Both the position numbers and the translations under genes were made by a program. The notes below the pieces were generated by a model. The model saw only the letters and a list, made by a program, of their open reading frames with translations, did no database searches and was not told the DNA's origin. This document shows, one piece after another, positions 1 to 11,831 of a stretch of DNA of 64,000 nt; within the stretch, counting starts at the first letter, position 1, and each line of letters begins with the position of its first letter. The DNA is from Onchidella celtica (Eukaryota > Mollusca > Gastropoda > Systellommatophora > Onchidiidae), in assembly GCA_963931925.1 (NCBI GenBank), contig OZ007579.1, positions 24,833,269-24,897,268 on the forward strand. The letters are read 5' to 3'.

Positions 1-3000
1 TTGACTCCTTGTAGATCTCTGATATGTTTTGATTAATTTAAGTTTTGAGAAAATTCTTTCACAACTGGTAGTTGAAACAGTGAGAGTTCTGAAATTTTGC
101 ACCTCTAAAAATTTTGCGCCCTGGACAATGGCCCCTGTGACTCCATTCACGCTACGCCACTGCACCAAAGTAAGCCCAAGAAAGTAAATATCATTATGTA
201 AACCACGGAATTAGAATTGCTTGGACTAAATAAATTTCCCCACGATGTTTGATTCCCGCGATTGGGACCCGTGGGTAAACAATCACTAGTTGCAATTTGA
301 CCAAGATACTCAGATTACGAGGAAGCTTAAACTATTATCACGCTGAAACTGGTCCTAAACGTTGTGGAGCACTCCACTCTGGAGCAAAGTTTGTTCAAAT
401 CTTTGTGTTAAAATTGTCGCCAGTGGATCAAACACACGAGCTGTCGTACTATTTGAGTTGTACAATGCATAAAAATACCGATTACATAAATTGAGAATGA
501 GCCTATTCACTGATTCAATTTAGCATGTAAACAAAAACAAAATTATACATTGAAAATGGGCCAACTCACTATTCCAATTTAACATGTTAAAAAAGTGCGC
601 AAGAAATCTGGTCTAAGATGTCAACAAGCGCAAACTGGCACACAATTTAATCTGCTGCAGGATGATTCCACAGTTTCGTAGTTTTCTGGATTCTATTTTT
701 GTTCACTGAGAATGCGATTACTACCTGGCTAAATTGGGGAATTTGAGCCATGATCGGTGATGTTGGCTCTGATGTTTACACCAGAAATCAGTGGGTTCCG
801 GGCTGTTGCAAGCGCCTGCAATAAGTTTCCATTTTGTGGACCTGCCAGGGGGACAACTTTTACGAAATGTTTCAAGATGAAAGGAGTTCCACTTGAGTCG
901 TAAGACAAGAATAATACACTGACGGGACTTGGGGCGTGGCTTTAGGAACGTCCGTGAGCAGTTTCGCCAAGGAAGCAGTGTTCCCCCACCCCCAGGGAGT
1001 TAATCCTTTAGATGGATGTTTTTACCGTTCGATTGTTTTCTCTGTTCCATTTTTTTTTTTCTTGACAAAGGCGACGGCCGAAATACTGAAGATTTTCTGT
1101 CTTCTCTTTTAGTTTGCATTGTATCGTTTGGGTATTATTAATTTCTTACGTGGGGCTTTGCTACATACAACTTTTTCTTTTTCCCGAATTTTGACATGGA
1201 TGATTTTATGTGCAGCGATTAGCCACAATCAAAACATGAACTATGTGCCCGATTAAAGTTGTGTAACTCATATGGTACTACTTCCTTCAAAATAACAACA
1301 AGAATATTACGCTAGTACAGAAAACAATAATATTGTTTCAATAGCACTTTTTTTTTTCTTGTTGAAGATTTTTAAAGACTGAAAGCTTGAGTTTTTCTTG
1401 CTTTTCATATCCAAATTTTTAATTCATTGATTTATTGTAACGTTAGACTTTTTGTTTCTTTCTGACGTGGGGCTTTACAATGCATCCCAGCGTTTTCTCT
1501 ATTTTTAGCTACATTTGATAACATTATTGAAACTGAAAACAAGATTTTTACGAGACAGCAAGGCAGGATCATAGTTTAACTACAGCTGTACACTATTGGC
1601 AGCAATGTTCCCTCTGCGTTGTGCGAATGCGCGGCTGGGCAGTCGCCGTATTGGTGCCGCGCACATCAGAATGTAAACGGGTTATGTTGTCGCGCATATC
1701 AAAATGTTGCCTCTCATTTTAACTTACATATTAGGTTGGCCACCAGTTAAAATGTTCTTGTTCAAAGCATCAAAGATTCCGCTCAGTGGTTTGGATAAAT
1801 GAAAGGGAACTTTTTGACTGTGACTCTCCGGATGTCAGCTTCACGTAGACATAAAACTGGTTCTCCAAAATATCGTACAAGCGATTTTTCCACATTTCTT
1901 TTTCTTAATCCTGCTTCAGACACCCAAATTTCTGTGTGTGTTTTGCTTAGAACTAGTAACTGACAAAAGCGAAACCTAAAAATCACGTTTTAACTGAAGC
2001 CATTATGTTAATCCATTTATGAAAAGACAGATGTCAGATCGGGTTTGACCTTAGAACTCCACTTGATAGAAATTCTCTCACTAGAACCTTACAAATTCTC
2101 ATGTCGCCAGTGTTGATGCCAAAGTTGACAGACAAGAATCCTCTGCTAGTGTATACGATCTCGACCCCATACAGATTACCTTTCATCATGGACTTTCAAA
2201 ACGTGAACTATCTGCGCCATGCCGAGGCAAGAGGAAAGGGTGGTCAAAAACTGTATTTCACACTGAAAATATTAAAATACGTAGACTTAGCCTGTAGGGG
2301 GTGGGGGGTGGGGAGCACATTCTAACTATTACAGACCTGCAGGTAAAGATGACGCGACCAGCAGAAGTAGAACGTGATCAGACTGTGCGACCTTCCGAGG
2401 GTAAACTGAGGGACGAAAAGGGAGTCCCCAAAACTTGAAAATGTCGGGAGACGGAAATATAAATAAAGCAAAGTAATTATACCTGCTCTTTCTCGGGAGA
2501 ATCAAGGTCGAATGAACATCTGTGTGTGGCTCTTGTGTACTGAAAGTTTTCATTCTGTTTTATATCTGGCTGCAGTGAGGCAACGCCTCCTCTCATTTGT
2601 TTCCTCTCTTTCGCAAGAGCCACACTCCGAATGTGGGCGTTTCAAGAATTTCTCCTGTGCCAGGTGATTGTTGCAGCGCAAGGTCAAGTAATGTAAACAG
2701 AACTAAGTAGGCCTCACGTCTGTGCCCACCGTTGGACTTAAAGTTTGTTTTCGCTCCACTCATGTCCGGCTTTCTGCCTTTTTTGTCCTATTGTGAAATG
2801 GCTGAGAGTCCTGGGGTCCACCAGAATGTCTTACGGTACTGCGTAAATGTATGCAGTGTAAGAGAGAAAAAACTGTCGACCAAAGTGTTGCGTGATTAGT
2901 AAAGGTGCCAAATTGCCATGATGGTAACTCTTTTAAAGCAAAACTCAATGAATTCATTACATGCATATTTGCTTTATTTGGGCCACTTTGACAAAGTTTG

Positions 3001-6000
3001 GTCCATCATTTAATTATCGAGGGATGTTTGCCATATTGTTGCGTGCGACATTTTGCCGATTTTGAGATATTGTCATATCATGAAAATGGTTCTCTCACTA
3101 CTAATTTTATTATGTATAAGAGTCATTCTAATCGATTAAAAATGTTCCGAGATATGTGTCAAGAACAGATTTAATTCATAAATGTTTCCACTGACAAAAT
3201 TTTTGTGAGAGAGCAGTGAGTAATTTTTACAAACGTAATTATTGTGCGAGCCAGCATAACTTGGTCTCGTAAACAAGTTGTTTTGAACAGTTTTTTTTAT
3301 AATAGATAGACAGAAGATGTGGGGAAGGATAGACGGACAGCGTAGGTGTGCATGACTGAGCACTTGTTATATCTCGTGTTTTGAACTAGGTTTAGTAAAG
3401 AGGGAGGGGGGTGAGTAGGAATTAAATGTTATTGAGACTTCTGTTGACGTACAGAAAAAACCGTGATCCAGAGTAAAAGCTCGGGGTTTTGAACATGTTA
3501 AGAATTTATTGCTATAAAATTTATATTATATTGTATTGAAGTAATTCGACCTTTGATGTCGACCCAAGGTCGTTGCGTAGGGCTGTTACTTAAAATAACT
3601 CAGTTCGGCAGCTGAGCTAGAAGTGGTTGCACCAATCACAATCCAGGAATTAGACGGTAAGCTGCAGATGCAGTCCAGTATTTAAGGCCATACAGAACTT
3701 AGTTCTGGGCCACATGTAGACAATCCATTTACGAGGTGGTCGGCGATAGTCCTCAGCCAGATGAGAGACATAGAGACGCAGTTGAGCAGTCCATTGTGAG
3801 GAGCCTGATTTAAAGCTCCAGAGCCTAAGCTACTTGGTTTGATATAAACCCACAGCGTTTACATCCAGCGCTCTCACTCCTAGTGAGGGCCGCATGGTGA
3901 GAGTCCATACTAATTTGTAATGATGAAAGTGAACCGTTCTACTTACTTTTGAAGACAGTTTCAGAGCTACCGCCAGACAACGCATGGTTGTACAAGCATT
4001 CTCCATGGCGTGTCTAGAGGAAATGTCCATATCCTAACATGTCTCATTGAATTAATAGAATTTAAACTGTTAGATCCGTCGCCACGTGCGCGGATTCTAT
4101 TTGCCATATAACTCATATGACCTGCAAGTAGTTACATTGAATTCGTTAGTCTTTATAAAAGCTGTAGTTCCATTAGTTAGATTCAGTTGCCTTTGAATTG
4201 ATATATATATTTATAATTATATTTGTTACATTAATTCCTGTAATTAAACTGCCCTACAGTTCTGCTAAAATTGAAAGCAATTGATTTATTTAGTTTTTAG
4301 AGTGCAAGTATTTATTTTTGTGTGTTCGTCGATTGTGGGAGCGGACCTCGAAAGAGTGTCAGTCGAAATATCCCCATGTAACCCACATCGCGACAATATG
4401 TGTTTGTGATGTAATGTTGTAAGCTTTTTGGCCCTTTTGCTGACCTACTTTCAATCCTCATATTCTCAAAAAAGCAAAAATGCACATACAACAATATGGA
4501 AAATAATAATCGTCCACGTATTCTTTTGTAAATCTTTTACCGTCAACAGCAAAGCTTTGGACAATTATTTTTTTCACACATACCAAAATCTTTGATACTC
4601 AGACGGGAAATCACCGAAGTGTTCTTGTCATAGCCGAAATATTACAGTTCAAAACTGTCTGTGAGGTTGATGGTGCACTGGCTGAGTCAAGTCTGTTCCA
4701 TCTCGCCGTGAAATGTGAACTATAAGATAAACGGGACTTTCCGCATTGGCGAGACGGAGACAAGTCTGTCTTTCTACTTTGAGCGAGTTAAAACTGTCTT
4801 GAGACAACTGCCGGAAAGAGAGACCTCCCTCACTGGATCAAAATAGACACAATAGTCAAACACAAAATGTTAGGAAAAACCCAAAAGACTGAAAGGAGGT
4901 CAATCGTCAAAAACCGTGGCAAGCAGCAAAGATGAGGCAAACAATATACCATGAGTAAATTTGAGATGGATTGTATCAAATGACTATTAATGCAATGAGC
5001 ATTGTTCACTTTGCTTTGCCTCACTTTGGGGCAAGGTTAAGGTCAAGAGCCTTGGGAATTTTTGGTAAACCTGGTGAAGCCTATACAGACTTGACTCAGT
5101 GCGCCGCTAGCCTAATGGGAGAAATCTGATACATAAATACTTGTTTTAGTGGGAGTTAGAAACGTTTGAGTAAATGGATCGACGTAGAAACCGAGACAAA
5201 GAGTCCCGAGAGGCACCATTCCTTCTTTCACTTTAATGTCCATAGCTTGTGCGCGTATAAACGCAGTGAGTACTATTCGCTGAGCTTTGTGTTACTGGCC
5301 TTTTTCGTTCAGTTATGAAGGGGTGTGGTGAGAATTGTTGCATTTTTGACATGGATGATACGCGAGCAAGACGACGGACGGAATTTGGCGAATTGGACCG
5401 TCTCGGTATCCTGTGGACACTCCGACCATAGTGTATTATATTGTCAATATAAAAATGCATGTAAATTATCAACGTAGAGTTTGGGGCAAATCAACTTCTT
5501 TGCCCCCGCCCTTTTCATGTTGACTTGGATGGCAGGGTACTGACTGATACGGCAGAGTCTGATTTGTACATCTTTCCCATTTGGTTTGAAATAATGTGCT
5601 GATCGCCGATAAGTATAATTATTTGTAGTGGATAACACATCAACGGTTGCCCACATGACATTCTCATAATTTTTTTGCCATATGGGCCTGACATCACTGC
5701 CCATGTGTGGAGGCACTGAAAATTTCTTCCCAAGAAAGTACGATAACGTTACACAATGTATTGAAATAACCCAAGAGTCACTTTCACCCAGCGGCCTCAC
5801 TGAACTAATGAGAAGTAATCCCTTTCGTTCTGAGATTGTTCAGTGTTTAAAAAGAGAATTGTGAGAAGGGGAGCGCCTTTATCACATCTGGCCTGTATAA
5901 CAAAAATCCCGTGAATGTGTTAAATGGGTCACTTGTGGCCATATTATCTCTAGCCTTACTTATTTGTTCATAACACCAAAGGGCAGAAAATGTTCATTTT

Positions 6001-6640
6001 CGGGACCAATCATGTATAATGTGTGGCTTTAATTCCGCGACAAGCAATGAAGCATTTTTTTTTTTTTTATAAATGTCCTTAATAGAGCGAAACTGCACAC
6101 CACCGTGAGTTTCCGTACTCAGCTTCTCGTGGACTATGGGCAGAAAAACTGGCAATATATCATTACTAGCTGAGGTCCCCGGCCATGCCCGGGATAAATC
6201 GGTTTGAATATTGGTTTCAGTTCTGGGTGGTTATTGTGGACCTGCTTGATCTGGCCTGTTCCTATTTGTTTATTTTATTTTTGTTTGTTTGTTTTTAAAT
6301 AAGTCTTACTGCTCTGCCTTTGTGAGTTGACACCCTACGCATCCCGTACAACAGCATGATTTGCGCACGGGTGTGTTTGATAGTGAACACATCGCAGGAA
6401 GTGATAACGAAACCTTAAACTGGCGAACCATGACTCGAAATAGATCTAAATGATGGCGAAACAATAAATTTCCAATAAAAAAAACTACACTGATTTCGAA
6501 CATCTGAATAGGCTAAGAACCTCCGATAAATCATAAAAAGATTCCATGCCAAATTTGGCCCCAATCTGGTCATTGGTTTCTGAGATAGGCGCACACAAAA
6601 ATCTCAAGTCCACAAATATATATAGTATAGATAGATATAG
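1..6640. other. Non-coding stretch, no gene recognised
   Basis: I see no exon with a recognisable protein family on either strand. Open frames are short and lack family motifs; the longest, on the - strand near 5444-5800 (118 codons), has no motif I know. The parts near 1060-1200 and 1430-1500 resemble the dispersed repeat at 13760-13990 and 43050-43290 (phrases such as TACGTGGGGCTTTGCTACAT). The bases near 2000-2090 resemble 13600-13690 and 14025-14095 (phrase GATCGGGTTTGACCTTAG). The stretch ends at ATCAG (6641-6645), the left target duplication of the retrotransposon. Confidence 0.6.
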
Positions 6641-6645
6641 ATCAG

Positions 6646-7264
6646 TGTAGCGTCTGCGGGCTACCCCTTGCCCTCCCCCGGTTTTGTTGTTGTGCTGGTG
6701 GCTGAGCATGTGTCCACTACTTTTTTCATTTTATTGTTGATAACCGCCAGAGTGTACTGTACTCCGTGACCTGACCTTCTTTTCTAGTGAGTAGTTTTTT
6801 CCTCGCTCGCTTGTTGTCAGGTGTTTTGACTCGTTCAGTAAATATTAGGATGTTCCTGAATATTCGATAACGTTGTGGAAACGAATGTTTACGCCAGATT
6901 TGGCCTTGAGTGATGTAACCTGATGACGTATTGATGCGTGATTGGTTAGTTTGTGCGAGGGCAAAGGTAACGTTTATTTCGGGAACTTTCTGTAGGAATG
7001 TTTATATATATAGACCTGTGTGAGTGGTTGGTCGGTGAGTAAGTGAGTTTCCTTTTGTGTGGCGTAGATATTTAGTTTCGCTGGTGTCTTCCTAGTAATT
7101 TATTGTTCACTATACAGTTATTAAACTTTAGTATTATTTAATCTATCGTCGGATCTCGTGTTTATTTATTTTACAGCTGTAATAGTTTCGTTTTCTAAAG
7201 GGTTGTAGTTAGATCAACTAACTCCCCCCTACTATAACGTGCTAGAACAACCTCAGCTGTTACA
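6646..7264 (+). repeat. 5' LTR (619 bp)
   Basis: It begins TGTAGCG and ends GTTACA, so the TG..CA borders are intact. It contains a TATA-like stretch at 7001-7013 and an ATTAAA polyadenylation-type signal at 7120-7125, in the order expected for U3-R-U5. A CRE-like half site (TGATGACGTA) and an inverted CCAAT (ATTGG) lie near 6920-6945 and may be promoter elements; that part is inference. It is preceded by ATCAG and matches the 3' LTR at 617 of 619 positions. Confidence 0.95.
7001..7013 (+). promoter_or_regulatory. TATA-like box of the LTR promoter
   Basis: TTTATATATATAG lies about 355 bp into the LTR and about 110 bp upstream of the ATTAAA signal at 7120-7125. The same pair occurs in the 3' LTR. 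The position fits the end of U3. The transcription start is not visible from sequence alone. Confidence 0.5.
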
Positions 7265-7267
7265 TAT

Positions 7268-7285
7268 TGGGGGCTCGTCCGGGAT
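7268..7285 (+). other. Primer binding site, tRNA-Pro type
   Basis: Three bases after the 5' LTR comes TGGGGGCTCGTCCGGGAT, complementary to the 3' end of tRNA-Pro including CCA. This is the same 18-base site used by some vertebrate gammaretroviruses. It would prime minus-strand DNA synthesis. Confidence 0.85.
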
Positions 7286-7373
7286 CCGACCATATTCGAG
7301 CGGACCAGATCAAAATTACTAGATTTATTTACATAGTTTATTGTAGGAATATCATCGACAAGCTATCTACAAC

Positions 7374-10300
7374 ATGTCAGAGGCTATTGGAAGGCTTAGC
7401 CAGGAAGCAGACGCCTTGGAGCTCACTGGGAAGGAGAGACAGAACTACATCCGTGAAGGCCTAAGGGAGGAAAGAGAGAGGCAAGAGCGCATGGAGCAAC
7501 TGAAGATAGAGGCTCGGGAGAAGGAGATGAACCACGAGCTGGAGATGGAGAGGATCCGCCATCAGCGTGGAGGCGAGTCGACGCAGGGGACCAGCGACCA
7601 CGCCAGTTCTAAGAGACCCAAGCTACCTGCATTTCAGGACAAGAAGGACGATCTGGATAGCTGGTTGCTGCGGTTTGAGAGGTTTGCTGAGACAGCTGAA
7701 TGGCCCAGATCCACCTGGACGACATCACTGTCTGCCCTGCTGACCGGGAGAGCTTTGGAGTGCTCCTGCAGACTACCGATCGACGAAGCCAAGGACTACG
7801 ACAAGGTCAAGGAAGCTTTGCAGAAGAGGTACAACCTGTCAGAGGACGGATACAGACTCATGTTCAGACTAGGTAAGCCTGAAGATGGAGAAGATGTTGG
7901 AATGTTTTTGACCAGGATCAAGACCTATCTAGAGAGGTGGATAAAGCTGTCGAAGACGGAGGAGACCTACGAAGGAGTGAGAGATCTGTTCGTCAGGGAG
8001 CAATTCATGGATGCCTGCCCACCAGACCTTGCAACCCATGTGAGGGAGAGGAAACCAAAGACGCTACAGGACATCGCAGATTCAGCGGAGGCGTACCTGG
8101 TAGCGAGGAACCGGACGCTCAGCGGGAGCGCCAGACTGCAGAGCCGGCCAGTGCGACAGAGGCCCAACGGAGACAGAAGCCCACAGGTCTGCCATAGGTG
8201 CCAGAGGCCGGGACACAAGGCGACGGAGTGTCGTGCAAAGTTAAACGACAAAGGTGAGTTGAAATGTTACCTTTGTGGAAAGCCAGGCCACGTTCGGAGG
8301 ATGTGTCCAGCCCAGAAGGATATGGGACGAGGCAAGCCGAACAAGGCGGCGGCGGCCGTAGTTATAGCGGCGGACGAGTCGTCAAGACAAGATGTGACGA
8401 CGGCTGACACCAGCATCAACGTTCAAGCGGTAATGAAGGACGGGAAGCTACAGTTGGCGGTGCCTGTTACGTGCGGAGGATGCAGTGACGGAAGGACCGT
8501 GGAGAAGCTGAAGTTACCAGTGATGAAGGGCTTGATTGGAAATCGAGCGGTAGATGTCCTAAGAGATACCGGCTGTGAAGGTGTAGTGGTGCGGCGAGCG
8601 CTGGTGGACGACGGACAGCTCACCGGTGGGAAGAAACTTATCGCGAGGATCGATAACTCCTTGCTAGCGGCGGAGGAAGCCGTTATCGACGTGAAGACGC
8701 CTTACCTGACGGGCAAAGTGACGGCGCTGTGTCTCCCGGAGACCATCTGCGACCTAGTAGTCGGGAACGTGGACGGAGCGAAGGATCCGTACGACCCTGA
8801 TACAGAGGTGATGGTAGGAGCGGTGACCACGAGGGCCCAGGAGAAGAGGAAGGACCGGTCTACGTCGCTGAAGGTGCCGAGGGCAGAACGGCACGCGGGA
8901 GTGGATAGAGAGGAACTTATCCGACTCCAAGAAGAAGACGAAGTCATTAGGAAGTTAGAGCAGAAGAAGATCCCAACTAATAGAGGCAATAAATCTGTTC
9001 ATTTTGAGAAACATGGAGGAGTACTGTACCGGATCTACAAGGACCTGGGACAGGCGACGGTTATAAGGCAAGTGGTACTACCCGAGAAACTGAGAGAGTA
9101 TGTACTGAGTGTAGCCCACGACTCGATCGTCGGAGGACACCTCGGCGTGAAGAAAACCAAAGACAGAGTTGTGAGCAATTTTTATTGGCCTGGAATTGAA
9201 GGTGACGTCGCGAGATACTGCCGCTCATGTGACATATGCCAGAGGACGGTGAACAAAGGAGCGACCCCAAAGGTGCACCTGCAGAGTATGCCATTAGTGG
9301 ACGTACCATTTAGGCGAGTGGCCGTGGACTTAGTAGGACCTATCGACCCCCCAAGTGAAGGTGGACATCGGTATATCCTGGTGTACATAGACTACGCTAC
9401 TCGTTACCCCGAAGCCACACCCTTGAAGAAGATCGACGCAGAAACGGTAGCAGAAGCCTTAGTGAACATCTACAGCCGTTTGGGTGTGCCCGAAGAGATC
9501 TTGTCGGACCAAGGGACCCAGTTTATGTCAGATGTCATGAAGGAAACGAATAGACTACTGGGAATTCGACAGTCGACCACTACAGTCTACCACCCTATGT
9601 GCAACGGGTTGGTGGAGCGATTCAACGGCACACTGAAGAAAACATTGAGACGACTGTGCGCAGAGCAACCCAAGCAGTGGCACAGATACATCAACCCGCT
9701 GCTCTTCGCATATCGCGAAGTTCCCCAAGAGTCGACCAAGTTTGCCCCATTCGAGTTGCTGTATGGGAGAACTGTGAGAGGACCCATGCACATCTTACGA
9801 CAACTATGGACCAAGGACGTAGAGGAGCCGGAAACGAAGACCAGTTACCAGTACGTCATGGAACTACGTGAGAGGCTGGAGGACACATGGAAGTTAGCGA
9901 CGGAAGAACTCTCCAAGGCTCAAGGTAGACAGAAGACCTACTACGACCGGAAGGCGCGAGAGAGGAAGTTCCGCCCCGGAGATGAAGTGTTGGTGCTACT
10001 GCCGACGAACACTAACAAGCTCCTAGTCCAATGGAAGGGACCATATAAGGTAGTCTCAGTTGTCGGTGTTAACGACTATAGAGTCAAGATGGGTGCAAAA
10101 GAAAAGACCTTGCACGCCAACCTCCTCAAGAGATACATTCCAAGGACGTCACAAGCAGCAGCAGTGGCAATGGAACCGAGACCTGTTGTGACAGAGATGT
10201 GTGGGATGGACAACAGTAGGAGAGATACCACGCCTGAACATGTCAACGCCATAAAGGACGGCGGCGGTGATAGTGCTGAGACTGTACTGGCAGAGGACGA

Positions 10301-11831
10301 CATGATGGACAAGAGTCAACCCGTGGAGTCAGCTGGCATGACAATCATCGAGGACTGCGACCTGGAAGGCGACAACGGTGGAACGACGGAGGACCTTGCC
10401 GACCTAGGAAGCTGGGACCAGAATGAAGGCTACAGAGATGTCCAGTATGGAACGCAACTGACATCGGAACAACGTCAAGAACTCTGCGATGTGGTGAAGA
10501 ATTACCAGCACGTCTTCACCAATCTCCCTGGATGCTGTCAGTTGGGTGAACATCGCATCGACCTGACGACAGAAGTACCAGTTCGTCAACGACCATACCC
10601 GGTGCCCTACGCTATGCGCGACTCATTGAAGGAGGAGCTTAGCACCATGGAACGGCTGGGCATCATTCGAAGGAGCTCATCAGCTTATGCTTCACCTATT
10701 GTTGTCGTCAAGAAGAAGGACGGATCCAACCGAGTCTGCATCGACTACAGGAGGTTAAACAAGATCACAGTATTCGACCCTCATCCGACAGCAGCGCCAT
10801 TAGAAGTGTTTCAGAGTCTCTCGAGAGGAAAATTATTCTCTCGGATTGACCTGAGCAAGGGATACTGGCAAGTGAAAGTTCGAGAGCAAGACATTCCCAA
10901 GACGGCGTTCGTCACCATGGGCGAACACTATGAATTCATTCGGATGCCTTTTGGGATGATGAACTCAGGAGCCACACTGAACAGGACCGTAAAGCCATTG
11001 ATCCGTGGAATGAACAATGTGACAGCATATGTGGACGACCTGCTGATTCATACAGAGACATTCGACGAGCATGTGAAGACTCTCAAGGACTTACTGCAGA
11101 GGGTGGACCAAGCTGGATTAACTGCAAGACCATCGAAGTGTCTGATTGGAACGTCTGAAGTAGACTTTGTTGGACACTTAGTGGGAGAAGGTATGATTGG
11201 CCTGTTAGAAGAGAATGTATGTAAGGTACGAGACGCACCCAGACCCACCACTAAGAAGGAAGTGAAAGCATTCTTAGGATTAGTGGGATATTACCATGAA
11301 TTTATTCCTAACTTTTCAGCGATTGCATCACCAGTGTCTGATTTACTTAGAAAGGGTCAGCCCAATATAGTTCAGTGGGATGAAACGCAGGAGAAAGCGT
11401 ACACCTCTTTGAAGAATGTCATTATCTCCAAACCCGTGTTATGTTTGCCAGATTTTTCCAAAGAGTTTGTCTTAGCAACTGATGCATCAGATCGCGGATT
11501 AGGCGCTAGTCTTATGCAGGAACACGAGGGAAAGTTGTACCCTGTGGCATATGCTAGTCGTAAGCTATTGCCTCGTGAGACAAAATATTCGGTCTCAGAG
11601 CGAGAATGTTTAGCTATTGTTTGGGCTGTAAAAAAGTTTACTTTGTATTTGTATGGAAAGGAGTTTGTGCTCCAAACTGACCATCGGTCATTAGAGTTTT
11701 TGAACTCTGCCAAGTTTGACAGTCCAAAGTTATTACGATGGAGTTTATTTTTACAGTCTTATCGATTCAGGATTCACTACGTAAAAGGCAGAGAAAATGT
11801 CTGTGCCGATTTCCTGAGCAGGGTATTTTAA
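7374..11831 (+). CDS. Gag-pol polyprotein of the retrotransposon, order gag-PR-IN-RT-RH
   Basis: One open frame of 1,485 codons carries all replication functions, starting at the first ATG of that frame (7374). Residues about 1-70 are charged and probably coiled-coil. Residues about 80-245 are a capsid whose last third is SCAN-like (VREQFMDACPPDL near 206). Two CCHC knuckles begin at 273 (CHRCQRPGHKATEC) and 298 (CYLCGKPGHVRRMC). The protease motif DTG is at 398-400. Integrase follows: an HHCC finger at about 582-622 and the catalytic triad D652, D712, E748 (spacing D-59-D-35-E), then a GPY/F-like module (WKGPY, about 887). RT runs from about 1066, with D1159 and YVDD at 1219-1222. RNase H has D1370, E1411 and D1436. 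All catalytic residues checked are present. Since gag and pol share one frame, no frameshift signal separates them. Processing sites cannot be read from the sequence. Confidence 0.95.
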   Translation: MSEAIGRLSQEADALELTGKERQNYIREGLREERERQERMEQLKIEAREKEMNHELEMERIRHQRGGESTQGTSDHASSKRPKLPAFQDKKDDLDSWLLRFERFAETAEWPRSTWTTSLSALLTGRALECSCRLPIDEAKDYDKVKEALQKRYNLSEDGYRLMFRLGKPEDGEDVGMFLTRIKTYLERWIKLSKTEETYEGVRDLFVREQFMDACPPDLATHVRERKPKTLQDIADSAEAYLVARNRTLSGSARLQSRPVRQRPNGDRSPQVCHRCQRPGHKATECRAKLNDKGELKCYLCGKPGHVRRMCPAQKDMGRGKPNKAAAAVVIAADESSRQDVTTADTSINVQAVMKDGKLQLAVPVTCGGCSDGRTVEKLKLPVMKGLIGNRAVDVLRDTGCEGVVVRRALVDDGQLTGGKKLIARIDNSLLAAEEAVIDVKTPYLTGKVTALCLPETICDLVVGNVDGAKDPYDPDTEVMVGAVTTRAQEKRKDRSTSLKVPRAERHAGVDREELIRLQEEDEVIRKLEQKKIPTNRGNKSVHFEKHGGVLYRIYKDLGQATVIRQVVLPEKLREYVLSVAHDSIVGGHLGVKKTKDRVVSNFYWPGIEGDVARYCRSCDICQRTVNKGATPKVHLQSMPLVDVPFRRVAVDLVGPIDPPSEGGHRYILVYIDYATRYPEATPLKKIDAETVAEALVNIYSRLGVPEEILSDQGTQFMSDVMKETNRLLGIRQSTTTVYHPMCNGLVERFNGTLKKTLRRLCAEQPKQWHRYINPLLFAYREVPQESTKFAPFELLYGRTVRGPMHILRQLWTKDVEEPETKTSYQYVMELRERLEDTWKLATEELSKAQGRQKTYYDRKARERKFRPGDEVLVLLPTNTNKLLVQWKGPYKVVSVVGVNDYRVKMGAKEKTLHANLLKRYIPRTSQAAAVAMEPRPVVTEMCGMDNSRRDTTPEHVNAIKDGGGDSAETVLAEDDMMDKSQPVESAGMTIIEDCDLEGDNGGTTEDLADLGSWDQNEGYRDVQYGTQLTSEQRQELCDVVKNYQHVFTNLPGCCQLGEHRIDLTTEVPVRQRPYPVPYAMRDSLKEELSTMERLGIIRRSSSAYASPIVVVKKKDGSNRVCIDYRRLNKITVFDPHPTAAPLEVFQSLSRGKLFSRIDLSKGYWQVKVREQDIPKTAFVTMGEHYEFIRMPFGMMNSGATLNRTVKPLIRGMNNVTAYVDDLLIHTETFDEHVKTLKDLLQRVDQAGLTARPSKCLIGTSEVDFVGHLVGEGMIGLLEENVCKVRDAPRPTTKKEVKAFLGLVGYYHEFIPNFSAIASPVSDLLRKGQPNIVQWDETQEKAYTSLKNVIISKPVLCLPDFSKEFVLATDASDRGLGASLMQEHEGKLYPVAYASRKLLPRETKYSVSERECLAIVWAVKKFTLYLYGKEFVLQTDHRSLEFLNSAKFDSPKLLRWSLFLQSYRFRIHYVKGRENVCADFLSRVF

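Noticed and set aside
3490-4260. Possible solo LTR (starts TGTTAAGAATT, contains GTATTTAAGG and late ATTAAA)
   Set aside because: No ACA end with a matching target duplication could be found, and no second copy is visible.
5233-5864. Cluster of overlapping frames up to 118 codons, considered as a transposase fragment
   Set aside because: No catalytic or zinc-finger motif could be recognised on either strand.
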